Source: a bacterium
GTDB lineage: Bacteria > Actinomycetota > Acidimicrobiia > Acidimicrobiales > CATQHL01
Assembly (NCBI GenBank): GCA_028819945.1
Contig: JAPPKQ010000014.1
Location: 1 to 10,368, forward strand
Direction: 5' to 3'
DNA length: 10,368 nucleotides
The notes under the pieces: model-generated
What the model saw: the letters and a program-made list of their open reading frames with translations, nothing else
What the model was told of the DNA's origin: nothing
The model's database searches: none
Shown here: one piece after another, positions 1 to 7,032 of the stretch
Layout of the letters: each line of letters opens with the position of its first letter
Position numbering within the stretch: the first letter of the stretch is position 1
Program-made: the position numbers and the translations under genes

Positions 1-581
1 GATACGTGCAGGGCACCTCCGAGCACTTCGTGACGATCCGCCATCTCCAGCAGAACGGCATCAGCCTCGACGACGTCGAGCTGGTCCCGCTGCCGGGACT
101 GTTCGAGTTGGTCGGGGCGCTGCGCACCAACGACATCCAGGCCGCCTGGGTGTGGCTCAACGGCACCCTCGAGGCTCAGGAGGATCCCGACCTGAAGATC
201 CTCGGCGACGACTCCAACGTGCTGGACACCGTCGCCATCTACCTGGTGTCCCGCACGGAGTGGGCCAACGAGAACCAGGAGATCATCGAGCGCATCGTCC
301 GGGCCTACGACAAGGCCAACGTGGTGATTCAGAACGAGACACCTGCCGCGGCGAAGATCGTGGCCGACGCCGTCTCCGGCAACGAGGAGCTGTTCGCCAA
401 CATCATGCCGAACCAGCGCTACAAGGTTGAGTTCACGCAGGTTCAGCTCGACTCCTTCGACGCCATCGCCCAGTTCCTGATCGACTCCGGCGTGCTGCCG
501 GCCGACTTCGACATCCGGGAGTTCATCGACTTCCGGGCCATGGAGGAGGCCGTGCCGGGTTCGATACAGGCCGACCTCTAG
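1..581 (+). CDS. ABC transporter substrate-binding protein, TauA/SsuA-like (3' part)
   Basis: This is the C-terminal part of a periplasmic-binding-type protein; the reading frame is open to the left edge (first full codon at position 3), so the start and any signal peptide are missing. About 193 residues are visible. The opening segment QGTSEHFVTIRHLQQNGI matches the ligand-site loop and helix of the NMT1/TauA/SsuA type II binding fold. The segment NDIQAAWVWLNGTLEAQ resembles the DIDAAYVW-type stretch of taurine-binding proteins. The remainder is helical, ending with the IDSGVLPADFDIREFID stretch usual for this family. It precedes an ATPase gene by 36 bases and a permease gene, so it would deliver ligand to that importer. 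The ligand is probably an organic sulfur compound, inferred from the downstream sulfatase; other small organic ligands remain possible. I am sure of the family and unsure of the substrate. Confidence 0.88.
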   Translation, partial: YVQGTSEHFVTIRHLQQNGISLDDVELVPLPGLFELVGALRTNDIQAAWVWLNGTLEAQEDPDLKILGDDSNVLDTVAIYLVSRTEWANENQEIIERIVRAYDKANVVIQNETPAAAKIVADAVSGNEELFANIMPNQRYKVEFTQVQLDSFDAIAQFLIDSGVLPADFDIREFIDFRAMEEAVPGSIQADL

Positions 582-617
582 CGGGCGGCCCCCAGCGGCG
601 CCCACACGATCCCGACG

Positions 618-1433
618 ATGAACGGAGCGGCCGGCGAGCGTTCTGACGGCGCGCGCGGCCGCTCCGTGACCTTCAACGGCGTGGAGTTGCGCTACGGCAA
701 GGGTTCGCCCCCCGTCGTCACCGATCTGTCGCTGGAGATCGCCGCCGGGGAGTTCTTCGTGATCGTCGGGCCCTCGGGCTGCGGCAAGTCCACGCTGCTG
801 CGGCTGGTCGCCGGGTTCCTGGAGCCCAACGGCGGCACCGTCACCGCGGGCGGCTCGGCGATCACCGGCCCCGGCCCCGACCGGGCCATGGTGTTCCAGA
901 GCGTGGACGGGCCGCTGCTGGACTGGCTGACGGTGCGCCAGAACGTGGCGTTCGGCCTCAAGCTGCAGGCCAAACGCAAGGGCGCCGAGTACGACCCCGC
1001 CGTCGTGGACCACTGGCTGCAGCTCGTGGGCCTCACCAGCGCGGCCGGCAAGCTGCCCCACGAACTCTCCGGCGGCATGAAGCAGCGCGTCCAGATCGCC
1101 CGGATCCTGGCCGTGAAACCCGACATCGTGCTGATGGACGAGCCGTTCGCCGCGCTCGACGCCCAGACCCGGCGCATCCTGCAGCGCCAGGTCACCGACC
1201 TCTGGCAGACCGAGGGCGGCACCGTCGTCTACGTCACCCACGACATCCGCGAGGCGGTGCTGCTGGGCCAGCGCATCGGCGTGATGCGCGCCGGCCCCCA
1301 TTCCGACTTCCGCTCCCTGCACAGCGTGGACATCGGCTACCCGCGCGACGAGTTCTCCCCCGAGTTCGCCACCGTCGCCCGAGCCGTGGAGGCCGAGATC
1401 GTCGAGGAGGTGACCCGGGCGTGGCAGAACTGA
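618..1433 (+). CDS. ABC transporter ATP-binding protein, SsuB/TauB-like
   Basis: This 271-residue ATPase would power the importer formed with the neighbouring permease and binding protein, on the cytoplasmic face of the membrane. All nucleotide-binding motifs are present: Walker A GPSGCGKST at residues 51-59, Q-loop glutamine near residue 94, signature LSGGMKQR at 150-157, Walker B IVLMDEP at 170-176, D-loop ALD at 179-181 and switch histidine H208 in VTHD. The SGCGKS and GGMKQR wording and the length are typical of the nitrate/sulfonate/taurine group. No clear Shine-Dalgarno sequence precedes the ATG at 618. A GTG at 666, just before the first beta strand, is an alternative start that would remove a poorly conserved 16-residue leader. 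The stop codon lies inside the next gene (13-base overlap), so translation is probably coupled. Confidence 0.93.
   Translation: MNGAAGERSDGARGRSVTFNGVELRYGKGSPPVVTDLSLEIAAGEFFVIVGPSGCGKSTLLRLVAGFLEPNGGTVTAGGSAITGPGPDRAMVFQSVDGPLLDWLTVRQNVAFGLKLQAKRKGAEYDPAVVDHWLQLVGLTSAAGKLPHELSGGMKQRVQIARILAVKPDIVLMDEPFAALDAQTRRILQRQVTDLWQTEGGTVVYVTHDIREAVLLGQRIGVMRAGPHSDFRSLHSVDIGYPRDEFSPEFATVARAVEAEIVEEVTRAWQN
1404..1410 (+). promoter_or_regulatory. Ribosome binding site for the ABC permease
   Basis: The purine-rich GAGGAGG lies 10 bases before the GTG at 1421, inside the end of the ATPase gene. It supports that GTG, and the resulting 13-base gene overlap, over later starts. Confidence 0.65.
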
Positions 1434-2269
1434 CCGATTCGACGGCGGCAGCGGCTCCCGGCGCCACGCCGGAGCCCGCGAGCGGCGGCTGGCGCGCCGG
1501 CCTGAGCGGTCAGCGGGGGGCGATCCTCATCTCGACGCTGGTGGTGGGGATCACGATCCTCATCTGGCAGGTCGGCTCGTGGAACTACAACCCGCAGCTG
1601 CTGCCCGGGCCGGCCAAGGTGGCCACTGGCACCGCCGAGCTCTCCGACTCGGGGCTGCTGTGGGATTCGATCGCCATCAGCCTGGAGCGCGTCTTCAAGG
1701 GCTGGCTGCTGGGCTCGGGCATCGCCATCCCGCTCGGGCTGCTGGCGGGGGTCTCCCGCTTCGCCCGCGCCGCCCTGGATCCGTTCATCCACTTCTTCCG
1801 GTTCGTGCCCGCCCTGGCGCTCACCTCGCTGTTCATCCTCTGGTTCGGCATCGGCGAGACCTCCAAGGTGAACCTGGTGGGCTACGCGGCGCTGTTCGTG
1901 GTGCTGATCACCACCGCCACCGGGGCCTCCTCGGTGCATCCCGACAAGGTCAACAGCGCCCAGACGCTCGGCGCCAACCGCCGCGACGTGTTCCTGAAGG
2001 TGGCGTTGCCGGCCACGTTCCCGTCCATCTTCGTGGGGATGCGGCTGGCGCTGGCGAACGCCTTCCTGGTGATCGTGGCGGCGGAGGCCATCGCCGCCCA
2101 GGAGGGCATCGGCTTCCTGATCTGGAACTCCCGGACCTTCTTCCGCACGGACTTCATGTTCGTGGGCATCTTCTGCTTCGGGGTGCTGGGCTTCACGTGC
2201 GACCGGCTCTGGAAGCTGCTGGGCAACACCGTGCTGCGCCGCTACCTCACCGGGGTCGGCAGCTACTGA
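1421..2269 (+). CDS. ABC transporter permease, SsuC/TauC-like
   Basis: This 282-residue inner-membrane permease belongs to the binding-protein-dependent transport family (BPD_transp_1). A polar Ala/Pro-rich N-terminus is followed by a first membrane segment at about residues 34-51, then the LPGPAKV stretch typical of SsuC/TauC proteins after helix 1. Further hydrophobic segments lie at about 94-111, 127-143, 150-167, 205-225 and 245-260. The cytoplasmic coupling loop that docks on the ATPase (EAA loop) is at about residues 179-200, with AQTLGANRRDVFLKVALPA. The GTG start has a good ribosome binding site and overlaps the ATPase gene, giving a tightly coupled pair. Length and topology are normal for the family. 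The imported substrate is not determinable from the sequence; a sulfonate or sulfate ester is inferred from context. Confidence 0.92.
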   Translation: MAELTDSTAAAAPGATPEPASGGWRAGLSGQRGAILISTLVVGITILIWQVGSWNYNPQLLPGPAKVATGTAELSDSGLLWDSIAISLERVFKGWLLGSGIAIPLGLLAGVSRFARAALDPFIHFFRFVPALALTSLFILWFGIGETSKVNLVGYAALFVVLITTATGASSVHPDKVNSAQTLGANRRDVFLKVALPATFPSIFVGMRLALANAFLVIVAAEAIAAQEGIGFLIWNSRTFFRTDFMFVGIFCFGVLGFTCDRLWKLLGNTVLRRYLTGVGSY

Positions 2270-2333
2270 GCCCCCGTCGCCTGCGCCCGCCGCCCGAGCA
2301 GCCCGCCGAACCCCGACCATCCGCCGAACCGCC

Positions 2334-2340
2334 ACGGAGG
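2334..2340 (+). promoter_or_regulatory. Ribosome binding site for the arylsulfatase
   Basis: ACGGAGG ends 8 bases before the ATG at 2349, a strong Shine-Dalgarno match that fixes the sulfatase start. The 79-base gap after the permease (2270-2348) shows no clear terminator or promoter, which fits continued transcription from upstream. Confidence 0.7.
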
Positions 2341-2348
2341 ACTGCCGC

Positions 2349-4574
2349 ATGAGCGACGACACCGCCGGGAGCTTCCCCGGGCGCCTCGGGCGCACCCACC
2401 GCGACAGCGAGCCCTGGTATCCGCAACCGCAGGTGCCCGGCGGCCCCAACGTGGTGATCGTGCTGTTCGACGACCTGGGCTTCGCCGACCTGGGCTGCTA
2501 CGGCTCGGAGGTTCGCACCCCCCACCTGGACGCCCTCGCCGCCGGCGGCCACCTCTACAACAACTTCCACACCACCACGCTCTGCTCGCCCTCGCGGGCC
2601 TGCCTGCTGACGGGCCGCAACCACCACGCCGTCGGCATGCGCATGCTGTCCAACATCGACTCCGGCTGGCCCAGCGGCCGGGGCCGCATCAGCCGCCGTG
2701 CCGCCCTGGTGCCCGAGGTGCTGCGCGACGCCGGCTGGAACACGTTCGCCGTGGGGAAGTGGCACGTGGCGCCGATGCGACAGGTCACCGGCGCCGGCCC
2801 CTACGAGGAGTGGCCCCTGGGGCGGGGCTTCAACCAGTTCTACGGCTTCATGAACGGCGCCACCGACCACTACTACCCCGAGTTGTTCCGGGACAACCAC
2901 GCCATCGACCCGCCGGGGCGGCCCGAGGACGGCTACCACCTGACCGAGGATCTCGTGGACCGGGCCATCGGCTGCATCGCCGACCACATCGCCCACCGGC
3001 CGGCCAGCCCGTTCTTCTGCTACGTGCCCCTCGGTGCCGCCCACTTCCCGCACCACGCCCCGGCGGAGCGCATGGAGGCCGTGCGGGGCCGCTACGAGGC
3101 CGGCTGGGACGCCGTCCGCCTCGGCCGCTACGAGCGCCAGCTCGCCTCCGGCGTGATCCCCGCCGGCACCAAGCTGCCGCCGGGCAACCCCGACGTGGCG
3201 CCGTGGACCTCACTCGACGCTGCCGAGCAGCGGGTTGCGGCGCGCATGGCCGAGGCCTACGCCGCCTTCGTCGAGCACACCGACGCCTGCCTTGGCCGGC
3301 TGTTCGAGTTCCTGCGCACCTGCGGGCGCTGGGAGGACACGCTGGTCCTCGTGACCTCCGACAACGGTGCCGCCATGGAGGGCGGCCGCCTGGGGATGTT
3401 CAGCGCCATCCGGTTCTTCAACGACATGGCTGAGGACTTCGAGCGCACGCTCGGCGCCCTCGACGAGATCGGCGGACCCCTGGCCGACAGCCACTACGCC
3501 ACCGGCTGGGCGCAGGCCTCCAACACGCCGGGGCGCTGGTATAAGTACCACACCCACGGCGGCGGGGTGCGCGACCCGCTGATCGTGTCGTGGCCCGGCC
3601 ACTTGGCGCGCCCGGGGGCGATCCTGCCGCAGTTCGGCCACATCATCGACGTCGCCCCGACGGTCTACGAGGTCACCGGCGTGACGCCGCCGGAGAGCCA
3701 CCGGGGCGTCCCGCAGATGCCGATCCACGGCCGGAGCCTGGCCTACACGTTCGAGGATCCCGAGGCGGCGGCGCCGAGCCGCACCCAGTACTTCGAGATG
3801 TTCGGCAACCGCGGCCTGTGGGCCGACGGCTGGAAGGTGGTCACGCACCACGACCCCGGCAGCGAGTACAGCGAGCGCGAGTGGGAGCTCTACCACCTCG
3901 ACGAGGACTTCTCGGAATCTCACGACTTGGCCGCCGTCCACCCCGACAAGCTCCGCGAGCTGACCGAGCTGTGGTGGATGGAGGCGGGACGTTACGACGT
4001 GTTGCCGCTCGACGACCGCTCCCGGGAGCTGTTCGCCGCCCCGCCCCCGCCGGGCACGCCCCAGACGCGCGCCGTCTTCGAGTACTACCCCCCGGTCTCA
4101 CACATCGAACCCAGCGCCGCGCCCCCGGTGGGCCACTCCGACCACCGCATAACCGCCCAGATGTCCGGCCACAAGCGCGGCGTCATCGTGAGCTTCGGCA
4201 ACGTGCAGTCGGGCTTCGTGCTCTGGGCGGGGGACGGCGCCCTCCACTACGAGTACAACGCCGCCGGCGACGTGACACACGCCTCCCTGCCGCTGCCCGA
4301 CATCGACGAGGTGACCGCCACCTTCGAGATGCAGATCAACCCCGACCGCTCCGCCCGCGCCCGCCTCGGCGCCAACGGCCACCACGGCGACTGGTTCGCC
4401 ATCCCCCGCACCCTGGCCTTCCTCGCCCTCAGCGGCATGGACATCGCCCGCAACGCCCTCAGCCCCGTCTCGAGCTCCTACGAGCCCCCCTTCCCCTTCA
4501 CCGGCAACCTCCACAAGGTCACCATCGAGCTCGACAAGCCCGAAGTCCCCCTGAACCTCCCCCTGGACGACTGA
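2349..4574 (+). CDS. Arylsulfatase, large AtsD-like sulfatase
   Basis: This 741-residue enzyme hydrolyses sulfate esters and belongs to the formylglycine-dependent, alkaline-phosphatase-fold sulfatases. The signature CSPSRACLLTGR begins at Cys79, the residue normally converted to formylglycine, with R83 beside it. Metal-site and catalytic motifs are visible: D41-D42 in FDDLG, K137 and H139 in GKWH, D338-N339 in SDNG, and K399 with H401/H403 in YKYHTHGGG. The NHHAVGM segment and a roughly 55-residue insertion between SDNG and the catalytic lysine resemble the large mycobacterial AtsD type. The C-terminal region from about residue 590 looks like a beta-sandwich. There is no signal peptide or membrane segment, so it is probably cytoplasmic and would act on imported esters. 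It probably ends the operon. No formylglycine-generating enzyme gene is in the window. The natural substrate is unknown. Confidence 0.93.
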   Translation: MSDDTAGSFPGRLGRTHRDSEPWYPQPQVPGGPNVVIVLFDDLGFADLGCYGSEVRTPHLDALAAGGHLYNNFHTTTLCSPSRACLLTGRNHHAVGMRMLSNIDSGWPSGRGRISRRAALVPEVLRDAGWNTFAVGKWHVAPMRQVTGAGPYEEWPLGRGFNQFYGFMNGATDHYYPELFRDNHAIDPPGRPEDGYHLTEDLVDRAIGCIADHIAHRPASPFFCYVPLGAAHFPHHAPAERMEAVRGRYEAGWDAVRLGRYERQLASGVIPAGTKLPPGNPDVAPWTSLDAAEQRVAARMAEAYAAFVEHTDACLGRLFEFLRTCGRWEDTLVLVTSDNGAAMEGGRLGMFSAIRFFNDMAEDFERTLGALDEIGGPLADSHYATGWAQASNTPGRWYKYHTHGGGVRDPLIVSWPGHLARPGAILPQFGHIIDVAPTVYEVTGVTPPESHRGVPQMPIHGRSLAYTFEDPEAAAPSRTQYFEMFGNRGLWADGWKVVTHHDPGSEYSEREWELYHLDEDFSESHDLAAVHPDKLRELTELWWMEAGRYDVLPLDDRSRELFAAPPPPGTPQTRAVFEYYPPVSHIEPSAAPPVGHSDHRITAQMSGHKRGVIVSFGNVQSGFVLWAGDGALHYEYNAAGDVTHASLPLPDIDEVTATFEMQINPDRSARARLGANGHHGDWFAIPRTLAFLALSGMDIARNALSPVSSSYEPPFPFTGNLHKVTIELDKPEVPLNLPLDD

Positions 4575-4631
4575 CGGAATCTCCCGGCAGCCAGAAGGTG
4601 AGCGCGGGGACGACTGCCGACAACCGAGGGA

Positions 4632-4700
4632 GGGGGACCGGGGAGCCGATTCGCGACGCCTTGCGCCCGCGCGAAGGAGCGAACGGCACCCCGGTCCCCC
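4632..4700. repeat. Long imperfect inverted repeat between convergent genes (possible bidirectional terminator)
   Basis: The left arm GGGGGACCGGGG (4632-4643) is perfectly complementary to CCCCGGTCCCCC (4689-4700). After an A-A mismatch, GCCG (4645-4648) pairs with CGGC (4684-4687). An inner TTCGCG (4650-4655) pairs with CGCGAA (4670-4675). The result is a long GC-rich stem with an internal bulge and a loop of about 14 bases. CCGGTC (4691-4696) and GACCGG (4701-4706) could form a competing hairpin. It occupies most of the 148-base gap between the sulfatase stop and the lipoprotein stop, as expected for a shared 3' structure. No T-run follows on either strand, so a classic intrinsic terminator is not shown. 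A dispersed repeat or an RNA-stability element is an alternative. Confidence 0.6.
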
Positions 4701-4722
4701 GACCGGGCAAGGCAACCGGGGA

Positions 4723-5352
4723 TCAGAAGCCGCTGAGGCGCATGGAGCCGAGCAGGCGGCCGCCCCGCCAAGCCTCGACGTAGCAGGTCACCTCCCGGTG
4801 CCGTCCGATCGGATCGGACCAGGTCAGCTCGGTGGGATGAAGGATGCCGATGTCCAGTTCGGAGAGTTCGTACTCCTGGCCCACGAAGCCCTCGAACCGG
4901 GCGTAGCAGTGCTGCTGTGCCCAGTTCAGCATCTCGTCGGGGCCGGGGTACGGCTCACCCGCCTCGGCCGGGTGGAAGACCTGGAAGTACACCTCGCCGT
5001 CGTGCGGTCCGGCGCAGTCCACGAGCGTGGTCAGCTCCTCGAACGTGTTGTCGCCCAGCAGGGTGAGGTAGGTGTTGAAGCACTGGCCGGCCTCCAGGTC
5101 GTAGGGGTTGACGATGAGGCCCTCGAGGCGGTCGGTCCCCTCCACCACGGGCAGCCGGTCGCGCCGCTGGGTCTGGGTGTCGCCGGCGGCTTCGGGGTCG
5201 GGTCGCAGGATCCGCACCGGCGCCAGTTCGTCGGGCCCGGCCTCCTCCTCCTGCTCGCCGCAGGCGGCCACGGCGCCGGCGAGGGCGACCGCGGCGATGG
5301 CCGCAGCCAGAAACCGGCCGGCCCGGCCGCTGCGCGAGGATCGGCGCAGCAT
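4723..5352 (-). CDS. Septum_form-like lipoprotein
   Basis: This is a 209-residue secreted lipoprotein. A basic start, a hydrophobic stretch at residues 14-30 and a lipobox VAAC with lipidated Cys31 are clear, followed by an acidic linker EQEEEAG. The mature part fits the Septum_form family (PF13845) of actinobacterial envelope proteins: GQCF at Cys91, VDCAGPHDGEVYF at Cys113, a Cys149 helix followed by FVG, then PTELTWSDPIGRHREVTC ending at Cys190. The four cysteines probably make two disulfides. The exact role is unknown; the family name reflects a proposed link to septum formation, not a demonstrated activity here. The frame is open further upstream to 5505, but the ATG at 5352 overlaps the sortase stop (TGATG) and starts directly at the signal peptide, so I chose it. 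It is probably translated after the sortase. Confidence 0.82.
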   Translation of the reverse strand: MLRRSSRSGRAGRFLAAAIAAVALAGAVAACGEQEEEAGPDELAPVRILRPDPEAAGDTQTQRRDRLPVVEGTDRLEGLIVNPYDLEAGQCFNTYLTLLGDNTFEELTTLVDCAGPHDGEVYFQVFHPAEAGEPYPGPDEMLNWAQQHCYARFEGFVGQEYELSELDIGILHPTELTWSDPIGRHREVTCYVEAWRGGRLLGSMRLSGF

Positions 5353-6917
5353 CAGTAGGCGGGCAGGGCCCGGTCGACGTAAGTGAACATCACGTAGATG
5401 ACCACCAGGAACGGCACGGCAGCGACGGTATACCGCAATGCCCTGCGACCCGACCGCCCGAAGCTCCGGCCGAGCCACCAGACGGCCGCCGCCGCCAGCC
5501 CCCACAGCACCGCCGGCAGGATGGCACCGCGGTCACCGCTGAGGCCCTCGCCGAATCCGACCTCGGTCAGCGGAGCCCGCGGCGCCGCCGGGCTCGCCGC
5601 CTCTGCAGCCTGCGGGACGGTTCCCCGTTCCGATCCGCTGTCGCCGCCGGGGTCGCCGCCGGCCGCGGACCCCGCGGCAGCGTCGTCGACCGTCGCAGCG
5701 GCTCCGGCGAGCTCGGGAGCGGTGCCGGGGCTGGTGCTCGCCTGCTCGTCCTCGTCCGCTCCGGGCGTCTCGGGGATGCTCGCCTCCGGGGCGCTCGCCT
5801 CGGGGGGGTCGGGCGCCTGTGGCGGTGCGTCGGCGGGCGGGGCGGGCGGTGGCCCTGCCGGCTGGGCCAGCTGCACGTACTCGGTGCCGATCGGCTCGCC
5901 GGGTCGGGGCAGGCGCACCACGGGATCGTCCACGAGAACGGCCTGCACGATGAGGCGCTGCCGCGAGCTGTACTTGGGATGGCAGGTCGTGAGCGTGAGC
6001 CGGTTGTCGCCCAGGTCGTCGAGCACCTCGAGGGCGGTCGGGGCCACGATGCGGAACCCGAGCGCATGCCCGGCCATGCCGGGCATCCCCGGCAGCACCC
6101 GGTAGGTGAACGTGCCCTGCAGCGTCTCGACGATGATCGCGCTGCCGGCATTCAGCTCGGCCAACTGTCCGAACGGCGCCCCGTAGGTGGTGCGGTGACC
6201 GGCGATGGCGGCGTTGCCGGGCTGGCCGGGCAGCGGCGTGGTGCTGTAGTGGCCGGGCCCCTTGCGCAGGTCGTCGATCTCGACGCCCGCCACGACGACG
6301 GTGTCGACGTCGATGGACGGGATGATGATGCGGGCGATCGCCTCACCGGCCTCCGGATACACCAGCGGCAACAACTCCTCCACCTCCGGGTCCAGCAGGC
6401 GGGTGACGGCCCGCGCCGCGGCCGGCTCGGAGATGTGGCCGACCACCGAGGGGAGGCTCGGCAACTCGGGCAGCGTCGCCGGCGGCGTGTCCGGAGCGAC
6501 CGGTTCTGCCGGCGCGCCAGCGGTGCTCGCCTCGGGAGCATTTGGCGGCGCCGCAGGCGTGTCGGCGGAAGACTCATCGGCGGTTGCGGCGCCCTCTTCG
6601 CTGCCCGCGAGTTCGGGGCCTTCCGCCGGCTCCGGGGTGGCCGACGCCGCCGCGGCGGGCCCGGCGGAGGGCTCGCCGACCTCCGGCTCCACCGCTGCTG
6701 CGGCCGCCGGCTGCACCTCGGCGACGGCCCGGCCGGCGGCCTGGCCCGCCTCGGCGGCCTGCCGGAAACGCTCGGCGAGGTCGTCCTGGAGGTTGCTCTG
6801 GGCCCGTGCCTGCTGCAGCCCCGTGCCCCAGAGTTGGAACACCACGAACAGGAGCATCACGGCGCCCAGGACCGCCAGCGTCCGCCCGACGGCGCTGAGG
6901 ATCCGCGGCAGCGTCAC
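5352..6917 (-). CDS. Class E-type sortase with long linkers and C-terminal membrane segments
   Basis: This 521-residue protein is a cysteine transpeptidase that would anchor sorting-signal proteins to the cell surface. An N-terminal membrane segment lies at about residues 8-30. An Ala/Pro/Glu-rich linker spans about 60-150, and the sortase domain about 195-332. Catalytic residues are visible: His241 in AIAGHRTTYG, Cys312 in LTLTTCHPKYS and Arg321 in RQRLIV. The GHYSTTPLPGQPGNAAIAGHRT and TLTTCHP wording is typical of actinobacterial class E enzymes. A second low-complexity linker (about 337-448) leads to two hydrophobic segments, about 465-483 and 497-514, ending near the C-terminus. That tail is not usual for the class. 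The GTG at 6917 was chosen because it starts just before the membrane segment and sits 6 bases after a -10-like box; the open frame upstream to 7217 has no such support. No obvious sortase substrate is in the window. Confidence 0.9.
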   Translation of the reverse strand: MTLPRILSAVGRTLAVLGAVMLLFVVFQLWGTGLQQARAQSNLQDDLAERFRQAAEAGQAAGRAVAEVQPAAAAAVEPEVGEPSAGPAAAASATPEPAEGPELAGSEEGAATADESSADTPAAPPNAPEASTAGAPAEPVAPDTPPATLPELPSLPSVVGHISEPAAARAVTRLLDPEVEELLPLVYPEAGEAIARIIIPSIDVDTVVVAGVEIDDLRKGPGHYSTTPLPGQPGNAAIAGHRTTYGAPFGQLAELNAGSAIIVETLQGTFTYRVLPGMPGMAGHALGFRIVAPTALEVLDDLGDNRLTLTTCHPKYSSRQRLIVQAVLVDDPVVRLPRPGEPIGTEYVQLAQPAGPPPAPPADAPPQAPDPPEASAPEASIPETPGADEDEQASTSPGTAPELAGAAATVDDAAAGSAAGGDPGGDSGSERGTVPQAAEAASPAAPRAPLTEVGFGEGLSGDRGAILPAVLWGLAAAAVWWLGRSFGRSGRRALRYTVAAVPFLVVIYVMFTYVDRALPAY

Positions 6918-6923
6918 AGCCCG

Positions 6924-6929
6924 ATGGTA
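6924..6929 (-). promoter_or_regulatory. Candidate -10 box for a leaderless sortase transcript
   Basis: Read on the minus strand, TACCAT fits the actinobacterial TANNNT -10 pattern and is followed by exactly 6 bases and then the GTG start at 6917. That spacing puts the expected transcription start on the first base of the start codon. No Shine-Dalgarno sequence is present, which agrees with a leaderless mRNA. I see no convincing -35 box. Confidence 0.45.
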
Positions 6930-6957
6930 CCGACACCCCCCGCCGGGCTCGCGACCG

Positions 6958-6990
6958 GGCACCGGCATGGGCGGCGACGGGGCCGGTGCC
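6958..6990. repeat. Inverted repeat in the divergent sortase-ccmA intergenic region
   Basis: GGCACCGGC (6958-6966) is perfectly complementary to GCCGGTGCC (6982-6990), with a 15-base spacer. It lies between the two divergent starts and upstream of the candidate ccmA -10 box, where an operator could sit. The sequence is so GC-rich that chance is a serious alternative. Confidence 0.3.
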
Positions 6991-7002
6991 GGCCCGGACC
7001 GG

Positions 7003-7008
7003 TAGCCT
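7003..7008 (+). promoter_or_regulatory. Candidate -10 box for the ccm operon
   Basis: TAGCCT fits TANNNT and lies 24 bases before the ccmA GTG, which would give a leader of roughly 18 bases containing the ribosome binding site. No recognisable -35 element is seen, so the call rests on the hexamer and its position in the divergent gap. Confidence 0.35.
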
Positions 7009-7020
7009 GCACTCGTCTCC

Positions 7021-7026
7021 GGAGGG
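7021..7026 (+). promoter_or_regulatory. Ribosome binding site for ccmA
   Basis: GGAGGG ends 6 bases before the GTG at 7033. It supports that codon as the start of ccmA, immediately before the first ABC beta strand. Confidence 0.65.
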
Positions 7027-7032
7027 CTCGTC

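Noticed and set aside
1337..2449. Long minus-strand open frame opposite the permease
   Set aside because: The opposite strand encodes a motif-complete permease; the translation is Arg/Gln/Gly-rich without domains or hydrophobic pattern.
4632..4700. Classic intrinsic terminator
   Set aside because: The stem is strong but no T-run follows on either strand, so only a possible terminator role is recorded.
3590..4783. Long plus-strand open frame of 397 codons overlapping the sulfatase
   Set aside because: It is Arg/Pro-rich low-complexity sequence in another frame of a clear sulfatase gene, as expected at very high GC.
5353..5505. Upstream extension of the lipoprotein frame to 5505
   Set aside because: It would place about 50 residues before the signal peptide and lipobox, and overlaps the sortase C-terminus; the TGATG start is better.
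5352..6917. A sortase substrate with an LPXTG- or LAXTG-type sorting signal near the sortase
   Set aside because: No protein in the window ends with a sorting motif, hydrophobic stretch and basic tail.
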